A DNA stretch of 64,000 nucleotides from Anthostomella pinea (taxonomy: Eukaryota > Ascomycota > Sordariomycetes > Xylariales > Xylariaceae): the NCBI GenBank assembly GCA_963556695.1, contig CAUWAG010000018.1:682001-746000 (forward strand), read 5' to 3'. Shown here piece after piece: positions 47,123 to 59,707 of this stretch. The notes beneath the pieces were generated by a model. It searched no databases. It had not been told where the DNA came from and saw nothing but the letters and a program-made list of their open reading frames with translations. Position numbers and translations under genes: made by a program. The first letter of the stretch is position 1; every line of letters begins with the position of its first letter.

Positions 47123-50100
47123 GACGAATTGGGTTTGTTGGGTTCGTAGGGGTGGTGTCGTTTGTCGCAAGTTGTCGCGGAATGTGTGCAGACCAGATCT
47201 AGATCTCGAATGTCGCAATCGCAGTCGCGGGATGGATGCAGCCGGGGAGGGGGAGGACGAGGTTATAACGTGGAAGTAGACAGAGGAGAAGGGACGTCAA
47301 GGGAGGCAGAGGAGGCAGAGGAGGTGGTGACGAGTTGTTGTTTGCTGGCGCTGGCAGTCGAGTCGGACAACAGCGAGAATGACTAGTCGGTTCTTTTAGT
47401 CGTTTTTTCTGCAACGGCTCTGCAATGTCGTGGTTGACGTGGTGTGGTATGTGCGGTAATGACAATGTGCCACTCGCGAGGTGTGCCTTGTGACAAGTTG
47501 GGACGGTGGAGGCGCCGGTGGAAGCGACGGTGCGGCCCTGGGGCTGCTTGGCTTATTAGCCTGTCACTGTCACTGTCAGACGAATACTCTGCCGGCAGCG
47601 AGGTTTGCACCGCACACTGCAGGTGCCAGGTGGTGGGCTGGCGGGTGGGTGGGTGCTTTGAGACTTACAAGTTGTGACTTGTCGGGGTCGGTGGTGATCG
47701 GGGATCGGCGGTTGGGCGACAAGTTACAACAACCCTGTGCGCGGTGGAGCTACCCGCTGGCAGGGCAGGCAGGATATGTCAGTTCACTATGGGAGCTCAA
47801 GCGGAATAAATAACCGAGTGGACACTACCGGACTGGCCGTGTCCCGTCGGTACCGCCAACCTTGAACGGGTAGAGAGGTAGTGCTTGTACCTCTTTGGTT
47901 AAAGTACTTTATGTAATCTGGCGATTTGGAATGGTGAATGGCCGTCGCTCTGGAACTCGATCAACGTACGGAATTTGGGGTCTCCGGGCCTTCTTGGCTC
48001 TTCCGGGACGTTTGCCAAAGAGCAGGCGAATGCGGTTGGTCCCGAGATACCTAGGTAGATGGATGATGCGATGGGGTTTCGGCACCCAACAGTATCTGGC
48101 GGTGACGAAGAGACGGTGACCACTGACCGCAAGAGTGATGATATCAAAGCAACTGCAGCAAGAAACCAACAGCTAGCCGAAAGAAAAAAACTTGGATTTT
48201 GAACGGAGGTTCGGCTTTTGAAAAGGGTGCAGGATTCGGGAGGGAATATGCTCTTAATAAGGGAGTCCGGGGAAGATCGTCACAGCCGCCTGCGAGGCTT
48301 GGGGTTGCGCCGGCTGAGGGGCCGGGCCTTCCCTTATGATATATGAAGGGCAGCAGAGCACCTCATCATCTTGGTCCAGACTCCAAAGGGAGTCAGCATG
48401 TGAAAGGGAGGTTGTGAAACCAGATGCAATTGCATTTTGATGAGCTTAATATCCTGCATCCATTACGACTGTATCGACTGCGAAGGTGAACGAGTCCGGA
48501 TTGAGCTGTTGCAACCTTGGTGATGATACATGGTTGTATAGATGCGTCATGCTTGCCATTGATTCTTCGACACCAACGTATCGGGTAGGCAGAGTAAAGC
48601 GGTAGGTATACCGAGCAACCGAGCCGATTCGACAGTAGAACCTAGACCATATGCAACTTGCTCGGGTGCTTCTCTTAACCCCGGTATCGGATGTCAATAT
48701 GAAGCTGTAGCCGAAACTCTGATGTCGTCTCTTCCAGGTGCTGTTCTTCTGGCTTACACACGCGTTCTTTGCTGCAAGGGATAGAAGCACATGTACATTA
48801 CCATACAGCCTCACCGGTCCTCCAGACTGGCTCTTCAGCAGATACGCATCATCTAAGGCTAAACCACGGTAGCTGATACCTATCCCTCTAATGGTACCAG
48901 AACCGACGACCTTGATGTTTTATGTAGAAGTATCGCCCATGTGGTTGAGATCAGTATTGGACGGTTCTGGAGTGGCCTTTCTCGAGCATACCACATCAAA
49001 TCCTTGATGCCTGCCCCCCTACTGATACCTGTAGCCTGATACTGGACGAGGTGTTCACTTGTCACAACCTCTTTTCCGCAGGCGAATGCAACCTGCATGC
49101 CATCGGCTGATTTTTAATCCAAGTCGGGCGATGGTGCCATCGTCGGTGACCAAGAGAGTACTTTCGCGCAGAGGCATGGTACTTATGTCGTCGTATGACG
49201 GTGGCTGTCGGAGAAAAACTACCAATGAACGTCATTGGCGACTGCAACCCCTCGGCTCATGTCGTTTGGCATCACGGAAAGCCGCAGAGATCATCTCTTC
49301 CTTTGCGCAGCATGACAGCAGATTGTAAGCTCCGCAAAGCAACTGGAACTCCGCAGCAGTTCGGCATCGACGATTTGGAGACATTCTGAATCCAGGGATG
49401 GATTCAATCGAAGACAAAGGGCCTTCGAGACCTCACCTCCTCCGTCTCCGGGGCAGGCCGTATACTAACGAATCAGTTCGCCATACCTACTTGGAGGTGG
49501 CACGGGGAATAGGGCACATCGGTCTCGAGAATGCCGTGTTCCGGGGCACTGAGACAGGCTGCAGGCAGGGTGCAGCAGACGCGGGAAAGCAAGTCTTGAA
49601 CTGATGCGGTGCCTCTCGAATGCATATATGCAGTGACCTGATGCCCATATGTGCGTCGCCCAGCAGATGTCGGGCTCTGTTGTATGGGTGGGGTGTCTGT
49701 TTGACTCTCTGCACTCTGTCGAGTCGCATGTGTGCGCGTGTAGAATTAGAGGATGATCACGTGAGGCCCTGTCAGCCCTGTGTTGTAGAGGCGGACAACG
49801 GAAGCTAACAAGCTCGCGATAAGGGCTAATCGCTCGACTGTTTTTATACGGGCCCAGCAGCTCGGCAGCTCCCCCCTGTTGGCAACCTTTTGGATGTCGT
49901 GAGATTAATCCTAGCAAGACCCTTTAAACCCACCCGGTGAAGCCGAGCCGGTCATCCCTTATCGCAAACTTGTAACCCTATTGATGAGATTCGTCTTCTG
50001 TCCAACATCCGTGTGCTTACGGCCCGGCTTCTTCGAAAAGCCTCGTTTTCGTTACGTGTCTCTGCTCCCCATCCTTTTCGACACGAGCTACTCCGTCGTC

Positions 50101-50261
50101 ATCCGTCGCATAGTGCAGGGACGCAGACACAGAGAGTGCATCAACACCATCGATCCGGCGCCTCGGTGCAATCCGACCTCTCCGCTATTGACAGCCTACA
50201 CTCTCGGTTGATCCGAGAACCTCAGTCCCTGCGCGCATGATTCCCAATTGAATCAACTACA
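47123..50261. other. Gene-poor region of 3.1 kb between divergent pyr4 and pis1
   Basis: Contains the two promoters. No gene can be supported in the middle (48000-49900): frames such as 48446-48814 (-) lack family signals or splice sites. No inverted-repeat element was found here. Confidence 0.55.
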
Positions 50262-51353
50262 ATGTCAGAAAGAAGGACCCGACGGCAAGCCGCCCTAGCA
50301 GCTGCCGATGAGACCCCCACCAAGTCCTCATCCAAATCAGACGCCGATGGCAATGGCAACGGCAACGGCAACGGCCCTGTCCAGGCGGTCATGCCAAGTA
50401 GGGACCTCGCAAGCACGAGCGGACCTCGCGAGAACATCTTCATATTCTGGCCCAACATCATAGGTTCGTAGACCATGTACCCTCGCACGTCTTGCCCAAC
50501 TGACCATATGCGATGCAACAGGCTATTTCCGCATCGTCTTGGCTATTGCGTCCCTATACTACATGCCTCTGCATCCCCAAACGTGTTCTCTGCTCTACAG
50601 CATCTCGTGTCTCCTCGACGCTCTTGACGGATACGCCGCTCGGTATTTCAACCAGTCGACTAGGTTCGGTGCCGTCCTCGACATGGTGACGGACAGATGT
50701 ACGACGTCTTGCTTGCTCGTCTTCCTCTCGTCGGCTTTCCCACGATGGGCTATCATCTTCCAAAGTCTAATCTCGTTGGACTTCGCAAGCCACTACATGC
50801 ACATGTACGCAACTCTTGCCATGGGCGGCTCGGATACGAGCCACAAGAATGTGGACAAGTCGAGAAGTTGGTTGCTGAACCTCTACTACACCAACAAGGT
50901 TCGTCCACTTTGTCTGCCTGGTCTGGCTTGTACATGAAGCTTACCGAATACCAGACTGTTCTTTTCGTATGCTGTGCCCTGAACGAAGTCTTCTTCATCG
51001 CCTTATATCTGCTCTCCTTCTCGTCACCCCTCCTATCCCCGCAGCTCCTTCAGAATGTGGGCGAAGCGAAGGCTGCTGCTATCCAGTCCGGAGCCCAAGT
51101 TAACAGCTCCGTCCTCCGCCAGCTCTTCACAAACCCCTACAGCGCTGGAGCTCTGGAGATGGCCCGAGCGAACAAGATGGACTCGACTTTCCCCTGGATC
51201 CTCGCAGGAATCAGTGCCCCGGTCATGGCTATCAAGCAGTTCCTCAACATCGTCCAGATCGTCAAGGCTAGCAAGTGGCTTGCCGAGGGTGATGTGCAAA
51301 TGAGAAAGGAGGCAGCGCTGCCAAAAAGGAAGAAGAGCCGCAAGAGCAAATGA
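50262..51353 (+). CDS. pis1: CDP-diacylglycerol--inositol 3-phosphatidyltransferase (PI synthase), 3 exons
   Basis: Exons 50262-50463, 50522-50898 and 50955-51353 give 325 residues. The CDP-alcohol phosphotransferase motif is complete: DALDGYAARYFNQSTRFG, then AVLDMVTD (D-G-x2-A-R-x8-G-x3-D-x3-D). IFWPNIIGYFRIVLA precedes it, and several membrane segments follow. The enzyme makes phosphatidylinositol from CDP-diacylglycerol and inositol at the endoplasmic reticulum. The N-terminus carries a run of alternating Gly-Asn; the C-terminus is Lys-rich (KRKKSRKSK), like an ER retrieval tail. Both introns start with GTTCGT. Confidence 0.95.
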
Positions 51354-52100
51354 AGTCGCCCGAGTCAGGCGTCCAAGATAGAGGAGGGAAACGGCGCAGT
51401 GGGCCGTACCGAGAACACTTCCGTGTCGCCAAAAGATATGGGAGGATTGAGTCGCTGATTGGAATTGTACAAAAGCGTGTTCCGCAAAGGGAACAGGGGT
51501 GAGGGGCCTGGGCATGGGCTCCGAGTGAGGTTCCGTGTCCATTGACCGGCCGTTTGCATTGGGTCGGCGTGGAAGCATAGAAATGGTTTTATCTGATGGG
51601 TTCGTGAGGCTGGCCCAAGTTTACACGGCAGTGGTTGGCAACTGACCCGGATCAAGCAGAGCCAAATCAGCTTTGTCTTCAGTGTAATTGTATGTAATGC
51701 TAATATTGAGGCTCACATGTGCCGGCAGCTGCTTGTCGAGGTATCTGGGCGATTGTGGCTCCCTGAATAAATTACATCCTAAGCTTTCGAGTCTCGATGG
51801 TGTTGGTCGTGGGTGATGGTATAAATGATATGATCTGCATTGATTCAGCTGTCGAGGAGGCTTATCCCAGCATTACTCGAAGCCGGGCTGGACTGAACAG
51901 AACCGCAAGTGGCATTAGTACTAAGTAGATACTTGTGGAAGTCAGGGGTTCAGATGGGTTAGATGATGGTGTATTGAATGGACGGGTCACTCCATGGGTC
52001 AGGAGGTGATATCTAGGACTAAATACATACTCTGGAGGCAAGGTAAGGCCCATTCTTTGATTTGGCACCCAAAGCTCCTTTCATGTCCGTACATCTAAGG

Positions 52101-52127
52101 ACCCCTTTTACCCCTTTTACCCCTTTT
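52101..52127. repeat. Three tandem copies of ACCCCTTTT
   Basis: A perfect 9-bp unit repeated three times in non-coding sequence. Confidence 0.95.
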
Positions 52128-52701
52128 AGCTGTAGTCACTTGATAGGCACACACCTGACTGGCACTAGCTGCCAACAGTATTTGATTAATCGTTGCAGAC
52201 AGCACGCCTGCGCCTGCACCTGGCAGTCGAGTCGACAGATTAGATGATGCAGCGTCCCGTGAGGACATTAGCGAGCTGAGTTGCTGCTCTGTCCCAGTGT
52301 TTTTGCCTGTTCGGGAGACGCCGTCTCTCAAGCAATAACGCCAAATCAAAAGACTCACAGGGCATTTCGAAGTCCCTGAGGACGAATCGGTCCAGTCGAG
52401 ATCCCAGTGACAATCTTGCAAGGTAATTATCGGCCATTAACCCATCCTAGAGGCTGTACTGAAAGCAGTCAAGGCTAGGCATAACCCCAACGAGAATTTC
52501 CACAAAGCATCGCGCGCTGCGCGGCGCCTCAAAGATCGAACGGTCTATGACATCCGGGAGCATATTCCAGGTACCGCCGAAGAAGCCCTCTTGCCGCCCA
52601 ATATGAGCAGATTTTACCACACTCGACACGAACGAAGAAAGCGACCATATGCATCACTGCAACGAGTCTTGAGGAACCTACTCGAATTAGAACCCGATGT
52701 T

Positions 52702-52763
52702 TAGTATGGTATAGTATGGTATAGTATGGTATAGTATGGTATAGTATGGTATAGTATGGTATA
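52702..52763. repeat. Six tandem copies of a 10-bp unit (ATAGTATGGT)
   Basis: A near-perfect 10-bp repeat ending 16 bp beyond the stop codon of the large minus-strand gene, so in its 3' region. The first unit differs by one base. Confidence 0.95.
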
Positions 52764-52779
52764 ATCAAATCTCAGACAT

Positions 52780-55700
52780 CTACAGAACAGCAACCACACC
52801 GCCTTGCTGCCGGACGACCGAATGAATCGTCACACCATCAACCGACTTCGTCGAGAAACATCCCCAGCATATCTGCTCCGGCTTCAAAAGGACCTTGTAG
52901 CCTTTCGCAAGACACAGCGAGGTGGCCGCCAGCCTGGCCTGCCAGTTTTCGCGGGCCCGAATAATGCCGGGCTGCCTCGGCGGCACGATCATCTCGGCAA
53001 AGTTGGGGATGGATATGATCTTCAGGCTCGACGCCGGGGCCGCCGTCTTACTGCTACATTCGCAGGCGCTGTACCCGATGAACCGCCGGATGAGGCCAGC
53101 GCTCTGCATGGTGCCCAAGACGTCGAGCTCGGCGATCCACGTCCCCTTATCATGGACGGATACCAGAGTCTCGAGGAAGTAGGCCTCGGTGTCCCGACCG
53201 CCCGAGAAATCGACATTGACCGCCTGTGACGCCTCGGAGAAGGATAGGTGTAGGCTGGTGCCCTCGAAGCAACTACCCATCATGCCGTTGAATTCGGCGT
53301 GGTCGTACTGGTACCACTCGTCGATCCGATCGTAAGACCTGATTTCGGGCTGCTTCGGAGGTACCATAAACACCATGCCGGCTTTGCCTATAGAAGCATG
53401 GTTAGTGCCCGATGGCATCAGTAATCAGAGGTTGGAGGAAAATGGAGTCTTCGTGTGTATTCTCTGCCTACCTATGTTGCCAGTAAATCGCTGGACCTTC
53501 GGCAGCGCGGCATCGGCAGCCGGATCCCTGAGCAGCGTCGATGCGACATATAGAGATTCTGCGGCACAGAGGGCGAATACGTTCTGAAGCTCGGCTGGGC
53601 TCACGTTGTAGCTCCCCGATTCCATCATGGCGATGCAGGCGAAACATGTAGCGACGTCCACGCCACGAAGCTCGATGCGTGGTATGGATCTTGTGGCATG
53701 AACCACGGCAGGCAATGTGTGTTTCGATCCTGCGCTTTCGATAGCCGCCTCTAGCCATAGAGCCTTCCCCAGGTCCATCTGAACCGCACGAACGTCGATG
53801 GTAGCTCCAGCCATACTCTGGTAAAGCTGTTCAACGAAGGTCATCCCGAGGAAGCTGGCATTGTGAGACGCGTCAAGCATTAGCTCCTTGGCACATCGGC
53901 CGAAGTCGATCGAGTCTGCCTTGAATAGCTCCATGAGCTGCCGCGTTCTAAATTAGTATTCTGACCTTGCAGTCTCCTGTCTACGCTTTCCGGCCTGAGT
54001 CACTTGTGGGCCGCGGGCCGAACGACACAGGAGCGCAATGCTGTCGAGATCTCCGTGTACCACGTCGTAATTCACCACTGACCGCGAGACCCCTAGTCTA
54101 GTCTTCATCACGATGGATATTGCGGGAACAAACCCTGGTATATGACTCTCGCCATCGCGTCTCCGTCGACCATCGCGTGTCGAGTGGTTGTGCACGATGA
54201 CTACGTCACCGGAGTACCCTGGGACATCTCTGTGGAGGTATGACTCCTCGACGCTCTCGTGCCGCTCGAAATAAGGCGACGATGCGCTAGGGTACAAGGC
54301 TTGCTCACCCAGCTGTTCGATGCGGTCAAGACGGTTACTCAAAGTGCTGTTGGCCTTCGTATTGGCCGATATTGTTTCTTGAATTCCTTCGCCCTCCAGC
54401 ACCGTAAGAATGAACCGTTGAGCCTTTGTGAGTCTCAATCCGCCCAAGTCTTGCTTGTTACCGAAAAGCCCGCTAGTGATGGCATGTTCACCTATGTCGA
54501 AAGGGTCGAATGCTAGCCATCTCTCATGCCTTGGTGAAGAGCGGACCATACCGGGCGGCGAGGACTCGGCGTTGGAACTATTGGGCTCTGGCAATGCCGT
54601 CGCATATTCGAACCCCTCGAAGTACTTCAACCTTCCTTCTGACTGGTAAGAATAACGGTGTCTTTAAGTAATGACGAACTCATATTGCCGGTGACCTGGC
54701 GTCTGTGCTGAGAGTGCTGCGGCTATATGTCGTAGTAATCCGATCTTGTTCTCTTGACTGCGGGCAGCCTGTAGGTAAGTCGACACGTTGAGAATGTTCT
54801 GAAACGGGATGCCTTGGAAAGCCGTGCAGAAATGCCGGCCCATATTTTGGATCTTGCGCACCCGCTGGTCATGAAGGCGGGTTTTGTACTGAACACAAAT
54901 CCGGGATAACATCGTTAGCCACGAGCCGGGGTGAAAGCCATTGGGTCTGACTGTCTCCGACTGGGGCTTATGGTGGCCGGTGGCCCGCTGCTGGATATTG
55001 GAGTGCCAAGCTCGATGTAGCTCCATCGCACTATTGCTGGCAAACTGCAGAACCTCTTCTGTTGAAACAGAGCCATCGTCCCAGGGAAGAAGGTACGCTG
55101 AGATCATTGCCAAGAGCATCTCGTCCACTGTTATTCTGTCCTGTTCAGAGGTTCTGAATGAACGCATCTTGGTGACCGGAAGCCTCCCATAGTACCGCAG
55201 GTGGGCGAGGGGGAGCGCCCAATAGATAGAGCGTCGCTCTTTGACCATTCGGGGAGAGGGTCCGAGGCCGAGTGACAGGATTCCTCGGTCTTTGAAAAGG
55301 GGATCGCGCTGATTGATATTCTGCTCTTTCGCCGAGAGGTACTTCATATCCGGGTAGATGCCAAGACACAAGACCGAGCAGAATATCACCTTGGCTGACT
55401 TGGAGGGGCGTCCAGCTGAGTAGCTTCTCCGTCTGGGCCATAGCCGAAGTCCACGCGTCAATCACACTGTCATACGTGTCGGGTTTCGTGTGTTGACAGA
55501 TTTGTCCAGATTGTCGACGATGAGTCGAAGCTGCGCTGCTGCTTCGCCATTACCAAGTCGGCCACTCGGAGCCAGGCTCTCGCACTGGCGTCCCAGTCTC
55601 TAAGATGCTCTCTTGACAGCTCTTCGCCGGTTGCAAGAAGTACCTCTTGATCAAGCTCCCCTTCTTCCGCTAGCTGCCTTCTCAGTGCCTCCTTACGTCT

Positions 55701-56189
55701 AGTAACAAGCTCGACCCATATCGATGTCGCCTCGGAATAGGTCCATATCCTGGCCAGAAGGCAGGCTAGCAGATGGCATTGTATCGCAGCCCGACCCGAC
55801 GTAGCCGCAGCCCACAAGGTGGTGGCGTCAGCTCCTATCATGTCAGCAAAGGCGCCGTGAGTTTCGCTCCCCTGGGGGTTGGCAACGGAGTTGCCGGCAA
55901 TCTCTGATGCACGCGAGCCATAGGCCTTGATGAGTTCCAGCGTCGAAGGCAGGACTTCTCTCCCTTTGAAGAGCAGTCCCAATTTCCTAGCGATTGAGTG
56001 GCGATTGCCATTCTGTGCCTCCTGTAACCAACCAGGTGCTAGATGCTGTCCTATACTAGCATACTCGGGTGGCGGCTGGACAAACCGTTTGGTAAAAATG
56101 TTCAACTCAACGGTCGCGTTCAAAAGCGCATTAGTATTCGCCGGCCTAATGCTGGTCAAAGCAGCGCTGAGGTCGCCTAGAGAGGCCAT
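52780..56189 (-). pseudogene. Large fungal protein of unknown function, broken by several frame changes
   Basis: Coding-like segments follow each other on the minus strand from MASLGDLSAALTSIRPAN (56189) to 52780. Two ordinary introns fit (54019-53954 region ending cggcag; 53471-53388, joining FTGNI to GKAGMVFM). Elsewhere the frame jumps without splice sites: after VADLVMAKQQ (55536) into LRLIVDNLDKSVNTRNP, then into DTYDSVIDAWTSAM (about 55480) and back into YPDMKYLSAKEQ (about 55400), all within about 150 bp; an in-frame TAA lies at 54664-54666. The pieces resemble one family of large uncharacterised Pezizomycotina proteins (segments LLARIWTYSEATSIWVEL, HAEFNGMMGSCFEGTSLHLS). No catalytic motif is recognised. 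Decay or assembly errors could explain the shifts. Confidence 0.6.
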
Positions 56190-57815
56190 TTTCGCTTCTA
56201 GCAGTTGGCTGTTCTCCGTGTCGCAACCAAGACTAGGAATAAAGAGAGATGAGGGGTCAGGTACCTTTTTTAGGACGTAATATTCCGTAAAGGGGGCAGC
56301 GGCCAGCCTGTATACATACATGCAGTGAGCAGTAGCCGAGTGAACGCGATTGGGATGGTGGACCTGCGCCAAGTAACTCTTCTTATCTCAGTGGTCGGAA
56401 TATTGCTGCTTCCCATTCTCTGCCCATCTTCGATCGTCATATGATCTTGGCCACACGGCGCATAGTCGGCTTTCTAGGGAGGACGGTCTTGCTGGACTCA
56501 AGACCGAGTAGTATCCAGTATCTTCAAACTGAGTATATTTTTAGGTCTTGCAATGGTGACCGCCATGCTGTCCATCGCTCTCCCGACTGTTTCAATCTTC
56601 GTGGTTCTGCCCTCGCTAATCGGCTGTTGGACCGGTACATTGTCAAGAATCGAGACCACGTTGACAGGCGGTTGCAGGTGAGGGAAGCGGAAACGAAGCA
56701 GGTCGTGTGGAGTCAGCTTCTGTTATCCCTATGCATAGACTTCTTGGACTTCTTCGGTCGCTTCTCGTACACAATGCCTCAATTTCCGGGGTGTCCATGG
56801 GAAAGCACGGGGAACCCTTAACGTGGCATCTGGCGAGTTGAGCGTGCAGTTCCTGCTCAGACTTTGGGCTTCATCAACCTGCTCAAGTCGGACGAGTATC
56901 TCGGTTTCGAGATAGGTGTGCCAATGGGTGGTCTGCTCTTGCAGATACAAATCCGATGTGGTGTGCATAGCCCCCAGCCTTTCGGCTTCTAATACATCTT
57001 GGTATCGAAGACGCCATCGTCCTAGATAACGGACGTTTGTATTGTGCTACTGCAGCCGGGATGGCTCACGACGTCCATATCCTGGAACATCTGTACACCG
57101 ACGGTTGCAAGCATATTCGAACTGGCAAGCGGCAAGATCGATGAGGCTGGGCACCACGGCAAAATAGCCTATCCATGCGGGATTTACTTCGCAAGCTCTG
57201 TTTTCTCCCCGAGAAGGGCGCTGATCCTCACATCAAGGCGATGGTAGCCCATGGACGTCGATAGATAGCATTGTTCTGGTGGACACATAGACGCCCATTG
57301 AGCTGCTGATCATCTCGAAATGGTCGATTTCATGTGAGCAGGCGACTTGCTCCGAGAGTATGCCCGCTGTGAGGACTTCATGTTGATGTCGAGTCCATGA
57401 TCGCTGGGTTGTCTCAACTTGCTCGTACGTTCGAACAATTCTACAGACGAGAGCCGGCAGGTTGTGACTGGGAGAGAACACTTAGTGATATAGACGATGT
57501 GTGTGAAGTAGCCGAGTGTTGGCCATCAAACAATGATGAGGTTCTCTGTCTCCAGGGTTGCCAGTAGGCTGGCATGGCGCTGCGAGCTGCTCCTGTTCTC
57601 ATGGAATGTGTTCGTGGCCCCACTGGCCGCCACCTGGTGGCTTGCGGTAGGTTCCAAATCATTAGTGGGACATGACCCTTGCAGGTGAGTTGCCGGCAGC
57701 CGGCAGCTGGCAGCTCCGTCCCCGCCCTGTGCGCGCGGCGTTGGTGGGCTAAAATGGTGGGGGACAAATAGTGCCGGCAGAAAAAAAAGCTGATTGTACA
57801 CCGCCTGGGATGCGG
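56190..57815. other. Region upstream of the broken large gene, no supported gene
   Basis: About 1.6 kb. Short protein-like stretches on the minus strand (56729-56968 and 57233-57481) could be remains of upstream exons of the large gene, but I cannot connect them by splice sites. Confidence 0.45.
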
Positions 57816-57821
57816 CTCCCA

Positions 57822-58900
57822 CGCCTATTTAAGTCTCTTCCTGCTCCCTTCTCTGATTCTGATTTTCTTTCTTCTTCATACGACAATGTGAGTCCAACAC
57901 CCACTCCCAAAGGGTTACCACTACACTTCTCCCCAGCACCATTTACTGACCACACCACGCGATGCAGACTTCAGAGAATCATTTCTATAGTATTCGTCCC
58001 ACTCTGTATTCTCCAAAAGAGCCACAGAGCCCACCCTGGTTGATGAGCCATATCCCCGTCGCCCTAGAGTGAAAAACCTCTACTCTCGACCTGTCCGCAA
58101 GGATGGCGGCGCGCCTCGCAAGAGGCCGTTGTATAGAGAGTGCTTTGATGATCTCAACCCCGATTGCCTGCGGTCTTGCCTTCGGGCGCGCGGCCGGGGT
58201 GGGCGACGGCGGAAGTCTGACAGGCCGTGTTCCCATTACTTTTTTCATTGCTTTCGTGTGCTGGTCACGCGTTGTGAGGAAGAAAATTCTCGCTTGTGTC
58301 ATTGCGCACCTGACAATATGTCTCTTGTGAACTCGCATGGAAGCTGACGCGATGTTGCTCTGCCGCGTCGGTACCATCTTTGTCTTACCTGGAGCTCGAG
58401 GAGCCAACCCCATCACCTTGGCCGCCTGCTCTGCCCTCAGACCACGCGCTGCCGTTCGACTTGCCGTGTTCTCGAGTTGGCGCGCTTCGCGCCCTGATCT
58501 GAACGAGCGCAGGAACATTCTTCCCGTCACCTTTCCTGTGCGGTGAATGGCTCGCTACCAATCCCCGGCGCTGTGCTTCAGTCTTATTCTGTCTAGGTTC
58601 CGACATCCTTCCATGTCGTGAGCTACTGCTAACACGTCACAGTTGCAGACCGACACTTGCTTCCAGCCTTCTCGATATCAATGCGACCCTTATCGAAACC
58701 GCCATCGCACAGGACGGCATCTTCTACAATCGTTGCCCCAGCCTCCGGGCGGACGTTGCGATGCTGCCCTCCCCGGTCCCGTCTCGAACGCTGCAATCCA
58801 CCCGCAATATTCGGACAACAGATCCAACGATAATTGAAATCAGTACGCCTGTGCGCGTTTGCAAGGAGTCGCAAAGGTCTCGATGATCCATGCGGCACAC
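57822..58900 (+). other. Possible spliced transcript without a clear protein
   Basis: A TATTTAAG box at about 57823 is followed by a CT-rich leader, then a convincing intron (57888-57967, GTGAGT to ATGCAG with an actgac branch) and another (58543-58642, GTGAATGG to CACAG with TGCTAAC). No reading frame through the exons is long or familiar; the longest pieces are about 70-90 codons. It may be a non-coding RNA, a short-protein gene or a decayed gene. Confidence 0.35.
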
Positions 58901-59225
58901 ATTTTGCTTCCCTCTAACGCCGCTTGAGGTTGGCATTCACGCAGGTAATGACGCGGCACGTTTCCCCCCCGCCCGAACCGAACCCAATGGACGACAGAAA
59001 CCGAATCGATCTTTTCTCATAAGTATAACTAGGTCTAATAGCGATTCAGAAAAAACGTCCACAGTCCCCCAAGGAGCCCATATCAAGTCCAGGCCAGTAC
59101 AATCGTTCCAAAGCAATGCCAAGGCATGGGAAGCATCGTGGCTCGCCACCCAGCCTTGTTCAACGCGTCTGCAGGAAGTCCGATGGGACCCTTCCGTGAC
59201 CACAACTGCTCAACGTATTGGCTGT

Positions 59226-59402
59226 TTATTTGCTCTCCTTGGCTTCCTTGTCCTCGTCTTCCTCGGATGGTGGCCGGGTTGTTCTTGCCTTGCTGAAATC
59301 GACCTCATTCTCTCCGGTCTTGGGTGCCTCGATCTTGAGGTCTTCTCCCAACGTAGCCCTTCGCTGAGGCGTCGTGATCGGCATGTCTTTGGTAGGCGGC
59401 AT
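59226..59402 (-). CDS. Small charged protein, 58 aa
   Basis: Reading frame from the ATG at 59402 (MPPTKDMPITTPQRRATLG) to 59226, with an acidic then Lys/Glu-rich end (SEEDEDKEAKESK). A TATAAAG box sits about 300 bp upstream (59701-59707), giving an untranslated leader of about 270 bases. No signal peptide, membrane segment or known domain. A small hydrophilic protein of unknown function; the TATA box suggests regulated expression (inference). Confidence 0.5.
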   Translation of the reverse strand: MPPTKDMPITTPQRRATLGEDLKIEAPKTGENEVDFSKARTTRPPSEEDEDKEAKESK

Positions 59403-59700
59403 ACTGAGTGCTCCTTGTCGATACTGGCTATGATTGCGCGTGACAAATGGCTGGTGGCAAGTTCGACGGTCTCGCAAGCTCTATTGTCGGATACGGATGT
59501 TGGAAAATTGAAGACGAGGACTCGAGGAGTCGGAGCGTGTGTGTGTGATTCCGGTATGGCGGTGGTATAAGCCTGGCTTTCAGGATTCAAGCGAGAAGAA
59601 TAAGGCCCGATCGTGTGTATGATTGTTGAATCACTGGAACAGTGGAAGAGCGAGATAGTGAGCACATTGCAACCACCAGAACAGCAAGATCAAGAGCGAG

Positions 59701-59707
59701 CTTTATA
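59701..59707 (-). promoter_or_regulatory. TATA box (TATAAAG)
   Basis: TATAAAG on the minus strand, upstream of the small charged-protein gene at 59226-59402. Confidence 0.5.

Larger units (their letters stand above)
51354..52779. other. Intergenic between pis1 and the large broken gene
   Basis: About 1.4 kb between convergent genes, with two short tandem repeats (52101 and 52702) and no supported gene. Confidence 0.55.

Noticed and set aside
48446..48814. Minus-strand frame of 122 codons in the pyr4-pis1 gap
   Set aside because: No recognisable motif, no supporting promoter or splice sites, isolated in a gene-poor stretch.
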